Notes: generated from the sequence alone by a model not told the origin. A stretch of 64,000 bases of DNA from Chloroflexota bacterium (GCA_021325095.1 JAJPHV010000001.1:18925-82924); one strand, 5' to 3'. Positions 25,014 to 34,885 are shown, counted from the first letter of the stretch. Translations and numbers: made by a program.

Positions 25014-26480
25014 CTACCTAGCTATCAGCGTACACGTTGGCACATACAGGCTCGATGAAATGTGCTCGTAGCATTGAATGTTTGCTGTCGCATTCAGACG
25101 ATGACCTAGAAACAGCGCCAGAAACGAAGGCCCAGCGAAAAAAAGATGGATGTTCTGGTAGTGACCTCTAGCGAGTGCTTGCAGAATAGCTTGCTTAATA
25201 TTATTGACGGCAGTGTTTGCTTGCCTGGATGACTGAATTGTGCGTTCTCCTTTGATATGCAGCCGCGCCAACGCTTCCGTACTGTGTGCGGCAATGAATT
25301 GTTCGACATTGAGGGTGATGTCCTGATTTGGAATACTGATACTTACTACAAGCCCGTCACTCGGCATATCAACGTACCGTGTAGTTATCGGGTACTGGTC
25401 ATTGTCGTAAGCCTCGAAGCTGTTTGTTGCCCAGATTTGGCCTCGATGGTTCATCTCGATAGTAAATCCGGCCACAGCCGGAAATGTGAACCCAATTGCT
25501 AAAGCAGCGGAAAGACGCCGCGAACCAGTTAGGGATAGGGAGATTGGCGTTCCTTCAGTTCTGCGGTAATTGAGCAGCCAGTCTTTCGTCGCCTGCAATT
25601 GCGGCAGTAGGCTTTCGTTCCATTGCGCCATCGGTGGGTATTCTCTGCTTTGCCCGCCGAAAAAGGCTTCCCATTCAAAGTGAATTGCGGGTGGTGGAAG
25701 TTTCTCAACCACTCCAATGGTATGAAGGTGGATTGAGCGTTGTGGTGGCTGTTGGGCTACTGGTATCACACTGCGGATTGTCTGTTCAATGTCACGGCGG
25801 CTAATCTCTTGGTTCTTGCGGCTTTGGACGAGCAGTTTGGTTCGATTAAAAATTTCGCGGTGAAGTTTGGCCGAGAAATCGGTGTATTCAGGGAATTCGG
25901 TATTTAGGGCAGTAGTGAAAAGTCCTTCCGCGTGGTCAGCGTCAGGAATGTCTGTGTCAATAAGGACGTGCTCGAATAGGAACTGAGCTTCTTCTTCTGA
26001 ATAGCCGAGTGCTTGTGCTCGTGCGAGGTAATCCTGGTAGGAGCTTTCTTGCACAGCCTCATCGTCACTGTAGAACGAATATGGGTCTCGAATGCGACGC
26101 AGGCCGGACTCAAGCGGCCTTAACTCATCTGCCAGTTCCCGCAAAACGAGAGTAAACCATTGGTAAGAGGAGGGGCTTTCACTGTATATCGACATGAAAC
26201 CGCGAAGCAAAGTGCCAAACGCCCTGTTGGTGATGCGTTCGCGTTTTACCTGAATGCGCTCTTTCACGAAGCCGTGTTTTGGAATGAAGAACTTTGTTTC
26301 TATGTCCTCAAGCCCTTCTCGAAGACAAGCGGTGAAGCCATCTCTTGCAAGCCAGCCCGGAATGCGTACAAGCATAGCACCTGCTTGATAATGAAATCCT
26401 TCGTCTGCCACATCTCCCCCGGCTGCTTGCCGACTTACAAGTGAAAGGTGCTGGCTGCCCTTGTTGGTTTTTGGTGACAT
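25014..26480 (-). CDS. cap4: CBASS effector Cap4 (DUF4297 nuclease-SAVED)
   Basis: A 488-residue effector. The N-terminal domain resembles the Cap4/DUF4297 dsDNA endonuclease: DEGFHYQAGAMLVRI, then REGLEDIETKFF and RIQVKRE, giving an E/D...QxK metal site at about 58-79. The C-terminal SAVED sensor (about 310-488) includes PISLSLTGSRRLSAALAIGF and IHLFFAGPSFLALFLG. SAVED domains bind the cyclic oligonucleotide and switch on the nuclease. It is first in the operon, with the synthase 3-9 bases behind. No ubiquitin-like or HORMA accessory genes are present, so this is a minimal two-gene system. Confidence 0.92.
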   Translation of the reverse strand: MSPKTNKGSQHLSLVSRQAAGGDVADEGFHYQAGAMLVRIPGWLARDGFTACLREGLEDIETKFFIPKHGFVKERIQVKRERITNRAFGTLLRGFMSIYSESPSSYQWFTLVLRELADELRPLESGLRRIRDPYSFYSDDEAVQESSYQDYLARAQALGYSEEEAQFLFEHVLIDTDIPDADHAEGLFTTALNTEFPEYTDFSAKLHREIFNRTKLLVQSRKNQEISRRDIEQTIRSVIPVAQQPPQRSIHLHTIGVVEKLPPPAIHFEWEAFFGGQSREYPPMAQWNESLLPQLQATKDWLLNYRRTEGTPISLSLTGSRRLSAALAIGFTFPAVAGFTIEMNHRGQIWATNSFEAYDNDQYPITTRYVDMPSDGLVVSISIPNQDITLNVEQFIAAHSTEALARLHIKGERTIQSSRQANTAVNNIKQAILQALARGHYQNIHLFFAGPSFLALFLGHRLNATANIQCYEHISSSLYVPTCTLIAR

Positions 26481-26534
26481 ACGCTATTCCCTTCCCACTA
26501 ACAATAACGACTAGAAATACCCTTCACGCGTTAC

Positions 26535-26572
26535 AAAAAACGCCTAGAAGGGGCATTTACCCTTCCAGGCGT
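26535..26572 (-). terminator. Rho-independent terminator after the SRAP gene
   Basis: On the minus strand a 13-bp stem, ACGCCTGGAAGGG with CCCTTCTAGGCGT (one mismatch), is followed by TTTTTT. It insulates the CBASS operon from the SRAP transcript. Confidence 0.85.
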
Positions 26573-26775
26573 CTGATACAGACCCCGAATTTTTCGAGCA
26601 AGACAAGCTCAGGGATTTTTAATTGCTCCTTCGTAGAACCGAAGCGCTTCACGGTAATCTCTTCGCAAGCGTGCAAACTCTGCAAAGTATACCTCAAATG
26701 TGAGAAAGATAGTAGTTCGAGTAGCGCGGCGCTATCTCACAGTTGTGGCTTCACTTGGTCGTAATCACTCTACTT

Positions 26776-27438
26776 TTATCCGATAGGTTCTATCACGTCG
26801 GGTCGGTCATTCACCGGGTCATTGACCAGAGTTCTTATTCGATACGCCGTCATATTGGTTTCATTATAGGGCTTGAGGAGCGCCCCCAGGCGTGGCACGG
26901 CCTGAATATTGGGGTTGAGCCACGTGCTTTCGTCAGCCTCGTAGAGAATAACTGGCATCCGGTCATGGATGGGCGCAACGACGCTGTTGGGTGTGGTCGT
27001 GATAATGGTATAGGTTTTTAGCTCTTTCCCTTCAGCATCTTTCCACACGTCAAACAGACCAGCGAAGGCAAACAACGGACGACTTTTGAGCTTGATAAAA
27101 TAGGGCTGTTTGCCATGATCCGTCCCTTTCCACTCGAAAAACCCATTGGCAGGCACTAAGCAGCGTTGCTGACGAAATGGCGTCCGGTACGCCGGGCTTG
27201 TTACCACTGTTTCTGCCCGCGCGTTGAACGTTGAAACCTTCACGCGCGGCTCTTTTGCCCAATGAGGCACTAGCCCCCATTTCATCAGTTCCGCCTTGTT
27301 TGGGCTATTCCGCGTGATGACTGGCATGAACTGCCCAGGCCGCGCGTTGTATCGCGGCTTGAGCGCAAAATCCATTTGCGCGATATGGAAGCGTTGCCGA
27401 AAATTACTAGGTGCGAAGAAGCCATATCCCCCACACAT
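26776..27438 (-). CDS. SRAP / YedK-type abasic-site shield protein
   Basis: A 220-residue SOS-response-associated peptidase family protein that forms a thiazolidine crosslink with abasic sites in ssDNA. Cys2 directly after the start Met (MCGGYGFF) is the required nucleophile and fixes the start at 27438. Other landmarks are YNARPGQFMPVI, WGLVPHWAK, NARAET, CLVPANGFFEWKG and the active-site IHDRMPVIL. The gene is divergent from the type I restriction operon, with a short shared promoter region. Confidence 0.93.
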   Translation of the reverse strand: MCGGYGFFAPSNFRQRFHIAQMDFALKPRYNARPGQFMPVITRNSPNKAELMKWGLVPHWAKEPRVKVSTFNARAETVVTSPAYRTPFRQQRCLVPANGFFEWKGTDHGKQPYFIKLKSRPLFAFAGLFDVWKDAEGKELKTYTIITTTPNSVVAPIHDRMPVILYEADESTWLNPNIQAVPRLGALLKPYNETNMTAYRIRTLVNDPVNDRPDVIEPIG

Positions 27439-27444
27439 ACGGGC

Positions 27445-27458
27445 GTATTGTACAATAC
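27445..27458 (-). promoter_or_regulatory. Palindromic promoter element of the SRAP gene
   Basis: GTATTGTACAATAC is a perfect 14-base palindrome. It contains TACAAT as a likely -10 box on the minus strand, only 8 bases before the SRAP ATG, so this mRNA may also be leaderless. A damage-response operator is possible. Confidence 0.5.
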
Positions 27459-27532
27459 CGAGGCAAAAAGTATCCGCGCGCTCGTCAAACTGTGATGATA
27501 CAATAGCCACATATATGCAGAGGCGAAACGTC

Positions 27533-29116
27533 ATGGAGCTTCAAACACTTGAAAACTGGCTCTGGAAAGCAGCCTGTTCCATTCGCGGAGAGGTAGACGC
27601 AGCGCGGTACAAGGACTACATACTACCGCTCATTTTCTACAAACGGCTTGATGATGTTTACGCAGACGAACTCACACGGCTCGCACAAGAATTGAACATG
27701 AATGTTCCCCAGGCCGAAAAATTGGCCGCCGAAGATCGTAACTTGATCCGCTTCTATATTCCGCCTGAAGCCCGATGGAACGAGGTTCGCAAGCGAACAC
27801 AGGGCTTGGGTGAACGATTAACGGACACATTGCGCCAGATTGCGCGAGAGAACCCCAAGCTCGAAGGCGTGATTAACCGCCGCGACTTCAACGCCACCGA
27901 CCAGGGGCAGCGCGTGTTAGACGACGACGTGCTGGCGCGGCTGATAGGTATTCTTAACGAGCATCGCTTAGGGCTAAATGATGTGCAGCCGGACATTCTT
28001 GGCCGCGCGTATGAGTATCTTATCCGCAAGTTCGCCGAGCGCGGCAGCAGTGCCGGAGAATTCTTCACGCCTACCGAAGTGGGCTTTCTCATAGCCCGTA
28101 TTCTTGACCCGCAACCCGGCGAAATCATCTACGACCCGGCAGCGGGCAGCGGCGGACTGCTGATTAAAACACAACTGCACCACCGAGAAAAACTAGCCGC
28201 GGCGCACGGCAAACCTGTCAACGAATTGACGCCTGACGATGACCCGCGCCCCATTCATCTGTGCGGCCAGGAGCTACAGGCTGACAACGTGGCAGCCGCC
28301 AAGATGAATGCCTTCATCCACGACATGATCGCCGATATTCGCCAGGGAAACACCATGCGCAACCCGGCGTTTCTGGACGCCAACGGGAGCTTGCAGAAGT
28401 TTGACAAGCTGGCGGCCAATCCTATGTGGAACCAGAATATCCCCACCGAGATTTACGAGAATGACCAGTACGGGCGCTTTTATTGGGGCATCCCTCCGGC
28501 CAGTTCTGCCGATTGGGGCTGGATACAACACATGTACGCCAGCTTGCTCGATGGCGGACGAATGGCGGTAGTTTTGGACACAGGTGCAGCCAGTCGCGGC
28601 AGCGGCAATAAAGGAGCCAACAAGGAGCGCGATATTCGCAAGCAATTTGTAGATGCCGATGTCATTGAAGCCGTGATTTTGTTGCCGGACAACCTGTTTT
28701 TTAACACGTCCGCACCAGGAATTGTTGTGATCATTCAAAAGCCCGGAGAGCAGCGACGCGCCCGCGCCGATGAAATATTGTTCATCAATGCCAGTAAGTT
28801 TTGTGAGAAGGGTCGCCCGAAGAACTATATGACTGATGAGCAAGTGGCTTATATTGGCGACCTCTATTTGAACTGGCAAGAAGAAGAACACGTTAGCAAG
28901 GTGGTCAAACGCGCTGAGGTTATCCGTAACGACTATAACCTCAGCCCAAGCCGCTATGTGACCAATAATGATGTAGAGCCGCCACTTCCCCTTGAGGACG
29001 CGATTGTGCGGTTGCGTGAGGCAGAGGAAGTTAGAGCAGAAGCAGACACACAGTTGGATATGGTAATGAAGAAGCTCGGCTTTGCTAACTGGCGTGATTT
29101 TGAGGCAGAAGAATGA
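27533..29116 (+). CDS. hsdM: Type I restriction-modification methylase subunit
   Basis: A 527-residue N6-adenine methyltransferase subunit. The HsdM N-terminal helical domain begins LENWLWKAACSIRGEVDAAR. The AdoMet site is IYDPAAGSGGLLIKT, and the catalytic motif is ANPMWNQN, a variant of NPPF found in one HsdM branch. The ATG at 27533 is chosen for its GAGG; ATG 27515 is possible. It overlaps hsdS by ATGA. With HsdS it methylates the target adenine, and with HsdR it forms the nuclease. Confidence 0.95.
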   Translation: MELQTLENWLWKAACSIRGEVDAARYKDYILPLIFYKRLDDVYADELTRLAQELNMNVPQAEKLAAEDRNLIRFYIPPEARWNEVRKRTQGLGERLTDTLRQIARENPKLEGVINRRDFNATDQGQRVLDDDVLARLIGILNEHRLGLNDVQPDILGRAYEYLIRKFAERGSSAGEFFTPTEVGFLIARILDPQPGEIIYDPAAGSGGLLIKTQLHHREKLAAAHGKPVNELTPDDDPRPIHLCGQELQADNVAAAKMNAFIHDMIADIRQGNTMRNPAFLDANGSLQKFDKLAANPMWNQNIPTEIYENDQYGRFYWGIPPASSADWGWIQHMYASLLDGGRMAVVLDTGAASRGSGNKGANKERDIRKQFVDADVIEAVILLPDNLFFNTSAPGIVVIIQKPGEQRRARADEILFINASKFCEKGRPKNYMTDEQVAYIGDLYLNWQEEEHVSKVVKRAEVIRNDYNLSPSRYVTNNDVEPPLPLEDAIVRLREAEEVRAEADTQLDMVMKKLGFANWRDFEAEE

Positions 29117-30342
29117 TACAGGTCAACGACAACACCGCAATCAACTTCAAAGACACCCTTATCGGGCCAATTCCTGCGGAATGGGAAATCTGTCGTCTGA
29201 GTGAAATCGCCGCTGTTAAATACGGGAAAGCTAAACCTCATGGACAGGGCGATATACCCGTATTAGGTTCGAGCGGCATTTATACTTGGGTTGATAAACC
29301 TCTCGTTGACTACCCAACAATCGTAATTGGACGAAAAGGGTCAGCAGGGCAAGTATGGCTTACTAAAACACCAAGTTGGATTGCAGACACAGCATTTTTT
29401 TTGGAATGGCGAACCAATGTAAATATTGAATACTTAGCAGCGTATCTCCACTTGCACAAATTATCAGGCGAACATGCTAAAACTACGATGCCTAGCTTGC
29501 AGAAGCAAGATTTGGAAAACCTGTTAGTTGCTCTTCCACCATCCCCGGAACAGCTTCGTATCGCTGCCGTCTTGAACACCATTCAAAACGAAATCACCGC
29601 ACAAGATGACCTTATCAACGAGACGCGAGAGTTCAAACGTAGCTTGATGCAGCAGCTATTTACCTATGGCGCAGGCGAGCAGCCAGCCGAAACGAAGGAA
29701 ACTGAAATCGGCGAAATCCCAGGGCATTGGGAAGTGAAACAGTTAGGCGATGTCGTACAAAGCACCCAATATGGTCTGTCAGAAAGAGCAGAAGAAACTG
29801 GCAAATACCCGATGCTCCGAATGAATAGTCTCGTAGATGGGCGAATTGACACAAGAGACTTGAAGTTTATTGACCTAGATGAAAATTCCTTCAAGAAGTT
29901 TAGGCTCAGGCCAGGCGATATTCTTTTCAACCGTACCAATAGCCTCGAACTTGTCGGCAAGACCTCGATTTTTGATATAGCGGATCACTTTGTTTTTGCT
30001 TCGTACTTGGTTAGGGTCATCACTAAAGCGGACATACTCTTACCAGGGTATTTGAACTTTTATTTGAACACAGACCAGGCCCAGGCTCGTTTGAAAATGT
30101 TGGCGACAAGAGGCGTCAGTCAGTCAAATATTAACGCTGCAAAGCTCCGACTGTTCAAAATCCCTGTTCCACCATCTCTTGAGGAACAGAGAGAGATTGC
30201 CACGCAGTTAGATATTGTTGATACCAAAATCGCTGCTGAAGAAGACCGCAAAGCAGCCTTGCAGGACTTTTTCAAGACCATGCTTCACCAGTTGATGACA
30301 GGTCAAATCCGACTGCTATCAGACGATGGATTGCCACTATGA
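29113..30342 (+). CDS. hsdS: Type I restriction-modification specificity subunit
   Basis: A 409-residue subunit with two target recognition domains (about 15-165 and 195-355). They are introduced by similar segments, GPIPAEWEICRLSEIAAVKY and GEIPGHWEVKQLGDVVQSTQ. Each ends in a conserved helix (QLRIAAVLNTIQ ... and EEQREIATQLDIVDTKIAAEE). The recognition sequence cannot be read from the protein. Overlaps of 4 bases with hsdM and hsdR show tight coupling. Confidence 0.94.
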   Translation: MIQVNDNTAINFKDTLIGPIPAEWEICRLSEIAAVKYGKAKPHGQGDIPVLGSSGIYTWVDKPLVDYPTIVIGRKGSAGQVWLTKTPSWIADTAFFLEWRTNVNIEYLAAYLHLHKLSGEHAKTTMPSLQKQDLENLLVALPPSPEQLRIAAVLNTIQNEITAQDDLINETREFKRSLMQQLFTYGAGEQPAETKETEIGEIPGHWEVKQLGDVVQSTQYGLSERAEETGKYPMLRMNSLVDGRIDTRDLKFIDLDENSFKKFRLRPGDILFNRTNSLELVGKTSIFDIADHFVFASYLVRVITKADILLPGYLNFYLNTDQAQARLKMLATRGVSQSNINAAKLRLFKIPVPPSLEEQREIATQLDIVDTKIAAEEDRKAALQDFFKTMLHQLMTGQIRLLSDDGLPL

Positions 30343-33281
30343 GCCGCATTACCGAAAAACGAGACGTACAGGATCAGCTCATCAACTACCTCATCGGCAT
30401 CGGCTGGACGTTCATCGGTCAGTACGAACTCCCTAAATGGCGCACCGACGACGAGAAACAGCCTTTTCTTGAAAGCGTGCTGCGAGGTCAGCTTGCAAAG
30501 CTCAATGGCTGGTCAGAACACGACCCACGCATAACAGAGGTCATTCGCAATCTGCGCTTGCTTCCGGCCACATTAGAAGGAAACGAAGAATTCTTAGCTT
30601 GGCTGCGAGGGCACAAGACGACCTACGACAGTCGCGCCCAACGCGAATACAACGTCAGTCTCATTGATTATGACAACCCCGAAAACAACGCCTTTCATTT
30701 CACCGAGGAGATGTGGTTTGTTGACCGTGACCGCCGCCGAATGGATATGGTGCTGTTTATCAACGGCCTGCCAGTGGTATTGATCGAAAACAAATCACCC
30801 AAGCTCGAAGACCCCGGTATTGAGGGCTTCAATCAGGTGCAGGACACCTACACCCGCTTTATACCGGAGTTTCTCAAGTACCCTATCCCCTTTGCCGTGT
30901 GCGCCAGCCGCCTTGAATACGGCGCGACATGGAATTCCGATCTCAAAGCGTTCTACAAGTGGAAAACGGGCGAAAAAGACTTTGGATTAGAAGACCTAAG
31001 CAAGACGTTCTTTGACCGCCGGGCAATCTTGAGCCTGCTGCGGGATTACACGATTTTCTATCGCAGCGATGATGCTATCCAGAAGTATCTGCTACGCCCA
31101 CACCAGATACGCGCCGTTGAAAAGATCGTCGAGCGTGTGGTTGAAGGGCAGGCGGGATTGGACAAGCCCAACACCGGGTTAGAGTGGCATACGCAGGGTT
31201 CAGGTAAGACCCTCACCATGATGGTTGCGGCCAATATCCTTCGCCGCCAGGCGGCGCTCGAAAACCCAACGCTGCTGGTGGTTGTAGATCGGCTTGGGCT
31301 TGAGGGGCAGATGCTCCAAAACTTGGAAGCATTTGGCTTCCCAACGGTTATACGAGCCAGGAGCAAGGAGCATCTACACGAGCTATTGCAAAGCGATTAT
31401 CGCGGCCTGATTGTCACCACCATCCACAAGTTTGACCGTATCCCTGCCGAGGTCTGTACACGGCGCAACGTCGTTCTATTGATAGACGAAGCGCACCGCT
31501 CTCAAGAGGGTGACTTGGGTATTTACATGCGTGCCGCGTTGCCCCATTCGTTGCAGTTCGGCTTTACCGGAACACCTGTAAACAAAGGGAAAGTTGGCAG
31601 AGGCACATTCGAGATGTTCGGGAAGTTTGACCCGGACGGCTATCACGACAAGTACAGCATCAACGAGAGCATTGACGACGGTACAACCGTACCGCTGTTC
31701 TACACGCTTGCCCCCACAAAAATCTGGGTTGACAAACTCAAACTTGAGGGCGAATTCGCGCAGCTTCTTGAGCACTTTTTCGACATGGTAGAGGAAGAAG
31801 GCGCAGCCACACAGGAAGCCTTGAGCAAGCTCTTGCAAAGGGCTGACAAGCTCATGGCGGTTTTGAAATCGCCGAAGCGGGTCAGCGCCATTACCGAACA
31901 CATCGCCACGCACTATCAGGAAAACGTGTTGCCGATGGGTTTCAAAGCCCTGGTTGTCACACCAGATCGAGAAGCCTGTGCGCTGTATAAGCAGGCGCTC
32001 GATCAACTCTTGCCCGCTGAATGGAGCACGGTTGTCTACTCGGATGACCCCAAGCATGACAGTGACCTTATGCGGTCATTTTATCTTGACGAGGACGCTG
32101 AAAAGCGGGTACGCAAGGCGTTTCGTGACCCGCAGAAAGACCCCAAGCTGCTTATCGTCACAGAAAAGCTCCTAACTGGCTACGATGCACCCGTTGCTTA
32201 CTGTATGTACCTTGACAAGCCGCTGAAGGATCATACGCTATTGCAGGCTATCGCCCGCGTCAACCGACCCTTTGAGAACAAGAAAAACGGCTTGATTGTG
32301 GATTACATCGGCGTCTTCGACAACCTGCAACGTGCTTTATCGTTCGACCAGTCCAGTCTCAATCGAGGGCTGATTGACCTTGAAATGCTCAAGGAGCGAT
32401 TTGTCGAATTGCTGCAACAAGCGTTTGAGGCGGTAGACCCCATCCAGCCTGACAATCCCAACGGGCGCATTGACCGCATTTTGCAGCACTTCTTTGAGCC
32501 GGAAGTCCGCGAGCCGTTCATGCGCTCGTTCAAGGAGCTAGAGGCTGCCTACGAAGTCATCTCGCCGGATGCTTTCTTGCGACCCTATGTGGACGACTAC
32601 GCGATGCTGGCCGATATTTACCAGACCGTCTATTCGTACTTTGACCCGAAGGCGCAGCAGCGGCGGCTAGAGCGCGATTTATTGAACAAGACGGAGCAAC
32701 TTATCCAGGAGCACGTAGAGGCGTCTTCAGTGTCCGCCCCGCTGCCTCTGTACCCAATAAACAAAAACATCGCCGATGTTATTCGTGCTGATAACCTATC
32801 CGACCAGGTGAAGGTGATTAACCTGCACCGTAGTCTTATCACCCACGTTCAGGATAACAGCGAGAACCAGCCTTACCTCGTGAGCATTGGCGATGAAGTT
32901 GAGCGCGTGATTGAGCAGTTGCGCCAGCGCCAGATTAGCGCCGAGACTGCGCTTGCGGCGCTTCAGGACAAGGCTGAACAAATTGCCGCCGCCCAGGAAG
33001 AACAGGCGCACAGTAGCCTTGACAACCTGGCCTTTTCGCTGCGCATGGTCTTGAAAGCAAGCGATTTAAGCCAGCGAGACGAGCACGGGATGGACGGATT
33101 GGCAACCGATTTATCCCAATACCTGCGAGAAAATGAAGGCTGGAAATTCAACCAGCGCCTCAAGGCGAAAGTACGTCTCGAAATCTACCGCAGACTAATG
33201 CCCTTCATGCAACCGTTTGACGCCGCGAGAGCCAACCAGATAGTAGACGATCTGATGAAGATGCACGGGATAACCGGATGA
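30339..33281 (+). CDS. hsdR: Type I restriction endonuclease subunit
   Basis: A 980-residue motor-nuclease. The N-terminal nuclease motif is RRRMDMVLFINGLPVVLIEN followed by KSP (D...ExK). The SF2 helicase core has Walker A TQGSGKTLTM, motif II LIDEAH, FTGTP and the C-terminal QAIARVNRP. The C-terminal helical region would bind the methylase. Length and motif order are complete, so the system should be active. It overlaps hsdS and the following peptidase gene by 4 bases. Confidence 0.96.
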   Translation: MSRITEKRDVQDQLINYLIGIGWTFIGQYELPKWRTDDEKQPFLESVLRGQLAKLNGWSEHDPRITEVIRNLRLLPATLEGNEEFLAWLRGHKTTYDSRAQREYNVSLIDYDNPENNAFHFTEEMWFVDRDRRRMDMVLFINGLPVVLIENKSPKLEDPGIEGFNQVQDTYTRFIPEFLKYPIPFAVCASRLEYGATWNSDLKAFYKWKTGEKDFGLEDLSKTFFDRRAILSLLRDYTIFYRSDDAIQKYLLRPHQIRAVEKIVERVVEGQAGLDKPNTGLEWHTQGSGKTLTMMVAANILRRQAALENPTLLVVVDRLGLEGQMLQNLEAFGFPTVIRARSKEHLHELLQSDYRGLIVTTIHKFDRIPAEVCTRRNVVLLIDEAHRSQEGDLGIYMRAALPHSLQFGFTGTPVNKGKVGRGTFEMFGKFDPDGYHDKYSINESIDDGTTVPLFYTLAPTKIWVDKLKLEGEFAQLLEHFFDMVEEEGAATQEALSKLLQRADKLMAVLKSPKRVSAITEHIATHYQENVLPMGFKALVVTPDREACALYKQALDQLLPAEWSTVVYSDDPKHDSDLMRSFYLDEDAEKRVRKAFRDPQKDPKLLIVTEKLLTGYDAPVAYCMYLDKPLKDHTLLQAIARVNRPFENKKNGLIVDYIGVFDNLQRALSFDQSSLNRGLIDLEMLKERFVELLQQAFEAVDPIQPDNPNGRIDRILQHFFEPEVREPFMRSFKELEAAYEVISPDAFLRPYVDDYAMLADIYQTVYSYFDPKAQQRRLERDLLNKTEQLIQEHVEASSVSAPLPLYPINKNIADVIRADNLSDQVKVINLHRSLITHVQDNSENQPYLVSIGDEVERVIEQLRQRQISAETALAALQDKAEQIAAAQEEQAHSSLDNLAFSLRMVLKASDLSQRDEHGMDGLATDLSQYLRENEGWKFNQRLKAKVRLEIYRRLMPFMQPFDAARANQIVDDLMKMHGITG

Positions 33282-33763
33282 ATATTCTAATTCGCAGACA
33301 AAAACGCAAGAGCCTTGCCTTCAAGCTCGCGTATGACCGGGCTGAAGTGCTAATCCCACCGACCCTCACAGGCGATCATCCAACCGTGCAGAGCTTCATC
33401 ACGCAGTCGCTTGTGAGCATATCGCAACCACGACCACCGAGCGGCCATGTGGAAATGGGTGACATACACACGCTGGTTGAAGAGTGGTCTAAACGGCTCA
33501 ACGTGACGGTTCGGCGTTTGCAAATCCGCCCGATGACAAGCAAATGGGGTTCAATCTCCACAAAGGGCAATCTCACGCTCTCCAATGACCTCTGCAAGCT
33601 CCCATTGGAGCTAGTTGAGTACGTCGTTGTCCACGAGCTTCTTCACTTGAAGTTCCCCAATCATCACAAAGGCTGGAAGATCAGTATGGGGATGTACTTA
33701 CCCGCATGGCGAGACCTTGAGCGAAGGCTTCAACAGTATGCCCCACACAAGTTCGTGGATTAA
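33278..33763 (+). CDS. YgjP-like metallopeptidase domain protein
   Basis: A 161-residue protein with the DUF45/SprT-like core: MTSKWGSISTKGNLTLSNDL, then VVVHELLHLKFPNHHKGW, the HExxH zinc site plus a later His. Such genes often follow hsdR. It overlaps hsdR by 4 bases. A role in restriction alleviation or subunit processing has been suggested for such neighbours, but that is inference. Confidence 0.88.
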   Translation: MNILIRRQKRKSLAFKLAYDRAEVLIPPTLTGDHPTVQSFITQSLVSISQPRPPSGHVEMGDIHTLVEEWSKRLNVTVRRLQIRPMTSKWGSISTKGNLTLSNDLCKLPLELVEYVVVHELLHLKFPNHHKGWKISMGMYLPAWRDLERRLQQYAPHKFVD

Positions 33764-33877
33764 TCGCGCCCCAGCGATACTTGACTTGCTATCGCACTGC
33801 GTCCTCAACCACTGCGATAAACTACAGCTTTAATCTCACCTTACTGCTACGGGACACAGACAAAAGGCGCTTACCCC

Positions 33878-34744
33878 ATGTCATTCCCCAACAAGGACTA
33901 CTACAAAATCCTTCAGGTTGATCCCTCCGCAGAAAGCGAGGTCATCGAGGCTGCGTACAAGCGGCTGGCGCTAAAATATCACCCCGACCACAACAAATCC
34001 CCAAATGCTAATGAGCGGATGGGGGAAATCATTGAAGCGTATCAAGTGTTGAGAGACCCTGCGAGGCGTGCTCAATACGATAGCCAACGCGCCTCATGGA
34101 CACGCTCACAGTCTGTTGAAGAAGAACAGCGCAAAGCAGAAGAAGCGGAGAGACCCCGCCAACCCACCGCAGAGGAAACAAGAAGACGGGAGCAGGAAGA
34201 AGCAGAGCAACGTACAGCCAACCAAGAACAGCAGCGCCAGGATGCAACCGGGCGTCCACGACAAGAACACATCCGCCACCAACAAGCGGCGCAGCGCACA
34301 AGGAACAAGATCGGCGGACAAGACAAGCGATACCCGATTTGGGTTGTCATACTCTTGTTCTTGGTAGGAGCACTGGTATTTCTTGTGCTCGGTTTGTCAC
34401 CTCCCCACCCACCCGACCCCACTGCCACTCCCTACCCGACGATCAACTGGTTTCCGACAAGTCCAATCTCCTATTCATCGCCGACCCCCTTCCCGCCGAT
34501 TGTCGCGGTTTCCATCACCGCGACCAAAGTTCTTAAAGGCGGGACAATGGTCAGTCTTCTTGCTACTGCCCTCATTCCAGCAGACGAAACTGCAAGGTAT
34601 ACCTGGGACTTCGGTGACGGCACAACTGGCAGCGGACAATATGTTACCCACAGCTACCTCAACCCAGGCACGTATCACGTTACTGTTATCGTTGACAGCC
34701 CACGTGGGTTCGGAGGTTCAAGTCAGGACATCACCGTTCCGTAG
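33878..34744 (+). CDS. J-domain protein with TM segment and extracellular PKD domain
   Basis: A 288-residue protein. Residues 6-70 form a J domain (YYKILQVDPSAESEVIEAAY, HPDHNKS with the HPD tripeptide), which should stimulate an Hsp70. A long charged coiled coil (about 75-150) follows. Next come one TM helix (VVILLFLVGALVFLVLGL), a Pro/Thr linker and a PKD-type beta domain (YTWDFGDGTTGSGQYVTHSY). A chaperone partner inside and an Ig-like fold outside is an unusual combination. It stands alone on the plus strand. Confidence 0.85.
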   Translation: MSFPNKDYYKILQVDPSAESEVIEAAYKRLALKYHPDHNKSPNANERMGEIIEAYQVLRDPARRAQYDSQRASWTRSQSVEEEQRKAEEAERPRQPTAEETRRREQEEAEQRTANQEQQRQDATGRPRQEHIRHQQAAQRTRNKIGGQDKRYPIWVVILLFLVGALVFLVLGLSPPHPPDPTATPYPTINWFPTSPISYSSPTPFPPIVAVSITATKVLKGGTMVSLLATALIPADETARYTWDFGDGTTGSGQYVTHSYLNPGTYHVTVIVDSPRGFGGSSQDITVP

Positions 34745-34885
34745 CATGAAGAGAACGTTACGGACGTGCGGTTGAGGCTCATGGAAGGTGGCAGAGGGGT
34801 ATAGCCGGAAACACGAGGCAAGTGGTGAGAGGAATATAACCATACAGTGCTCACGAGCGGCTACATTGCAATACCTTGCTCTAGG

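Noticed and set aside
26610..26730. A short TPR-like frame on the minus strand (FARLRRDYREALRFYEGAI)
   Set aside because: Only about 40 codons with no start codon or ribosome binding site; at most a gene remnant.
27296..27532. Longer N-terminus for HsdM
   Set aside because: The extra 79 residues lie antisense to the SRAP gene and are not part of the HsdM family; ATG 27533 opens the conserved domain.
31476..32057. A 193-residue frame antisense to hsdR
   Set aside because: It is fully inside hsdR, a complete and conserved gene, and shows no family features.
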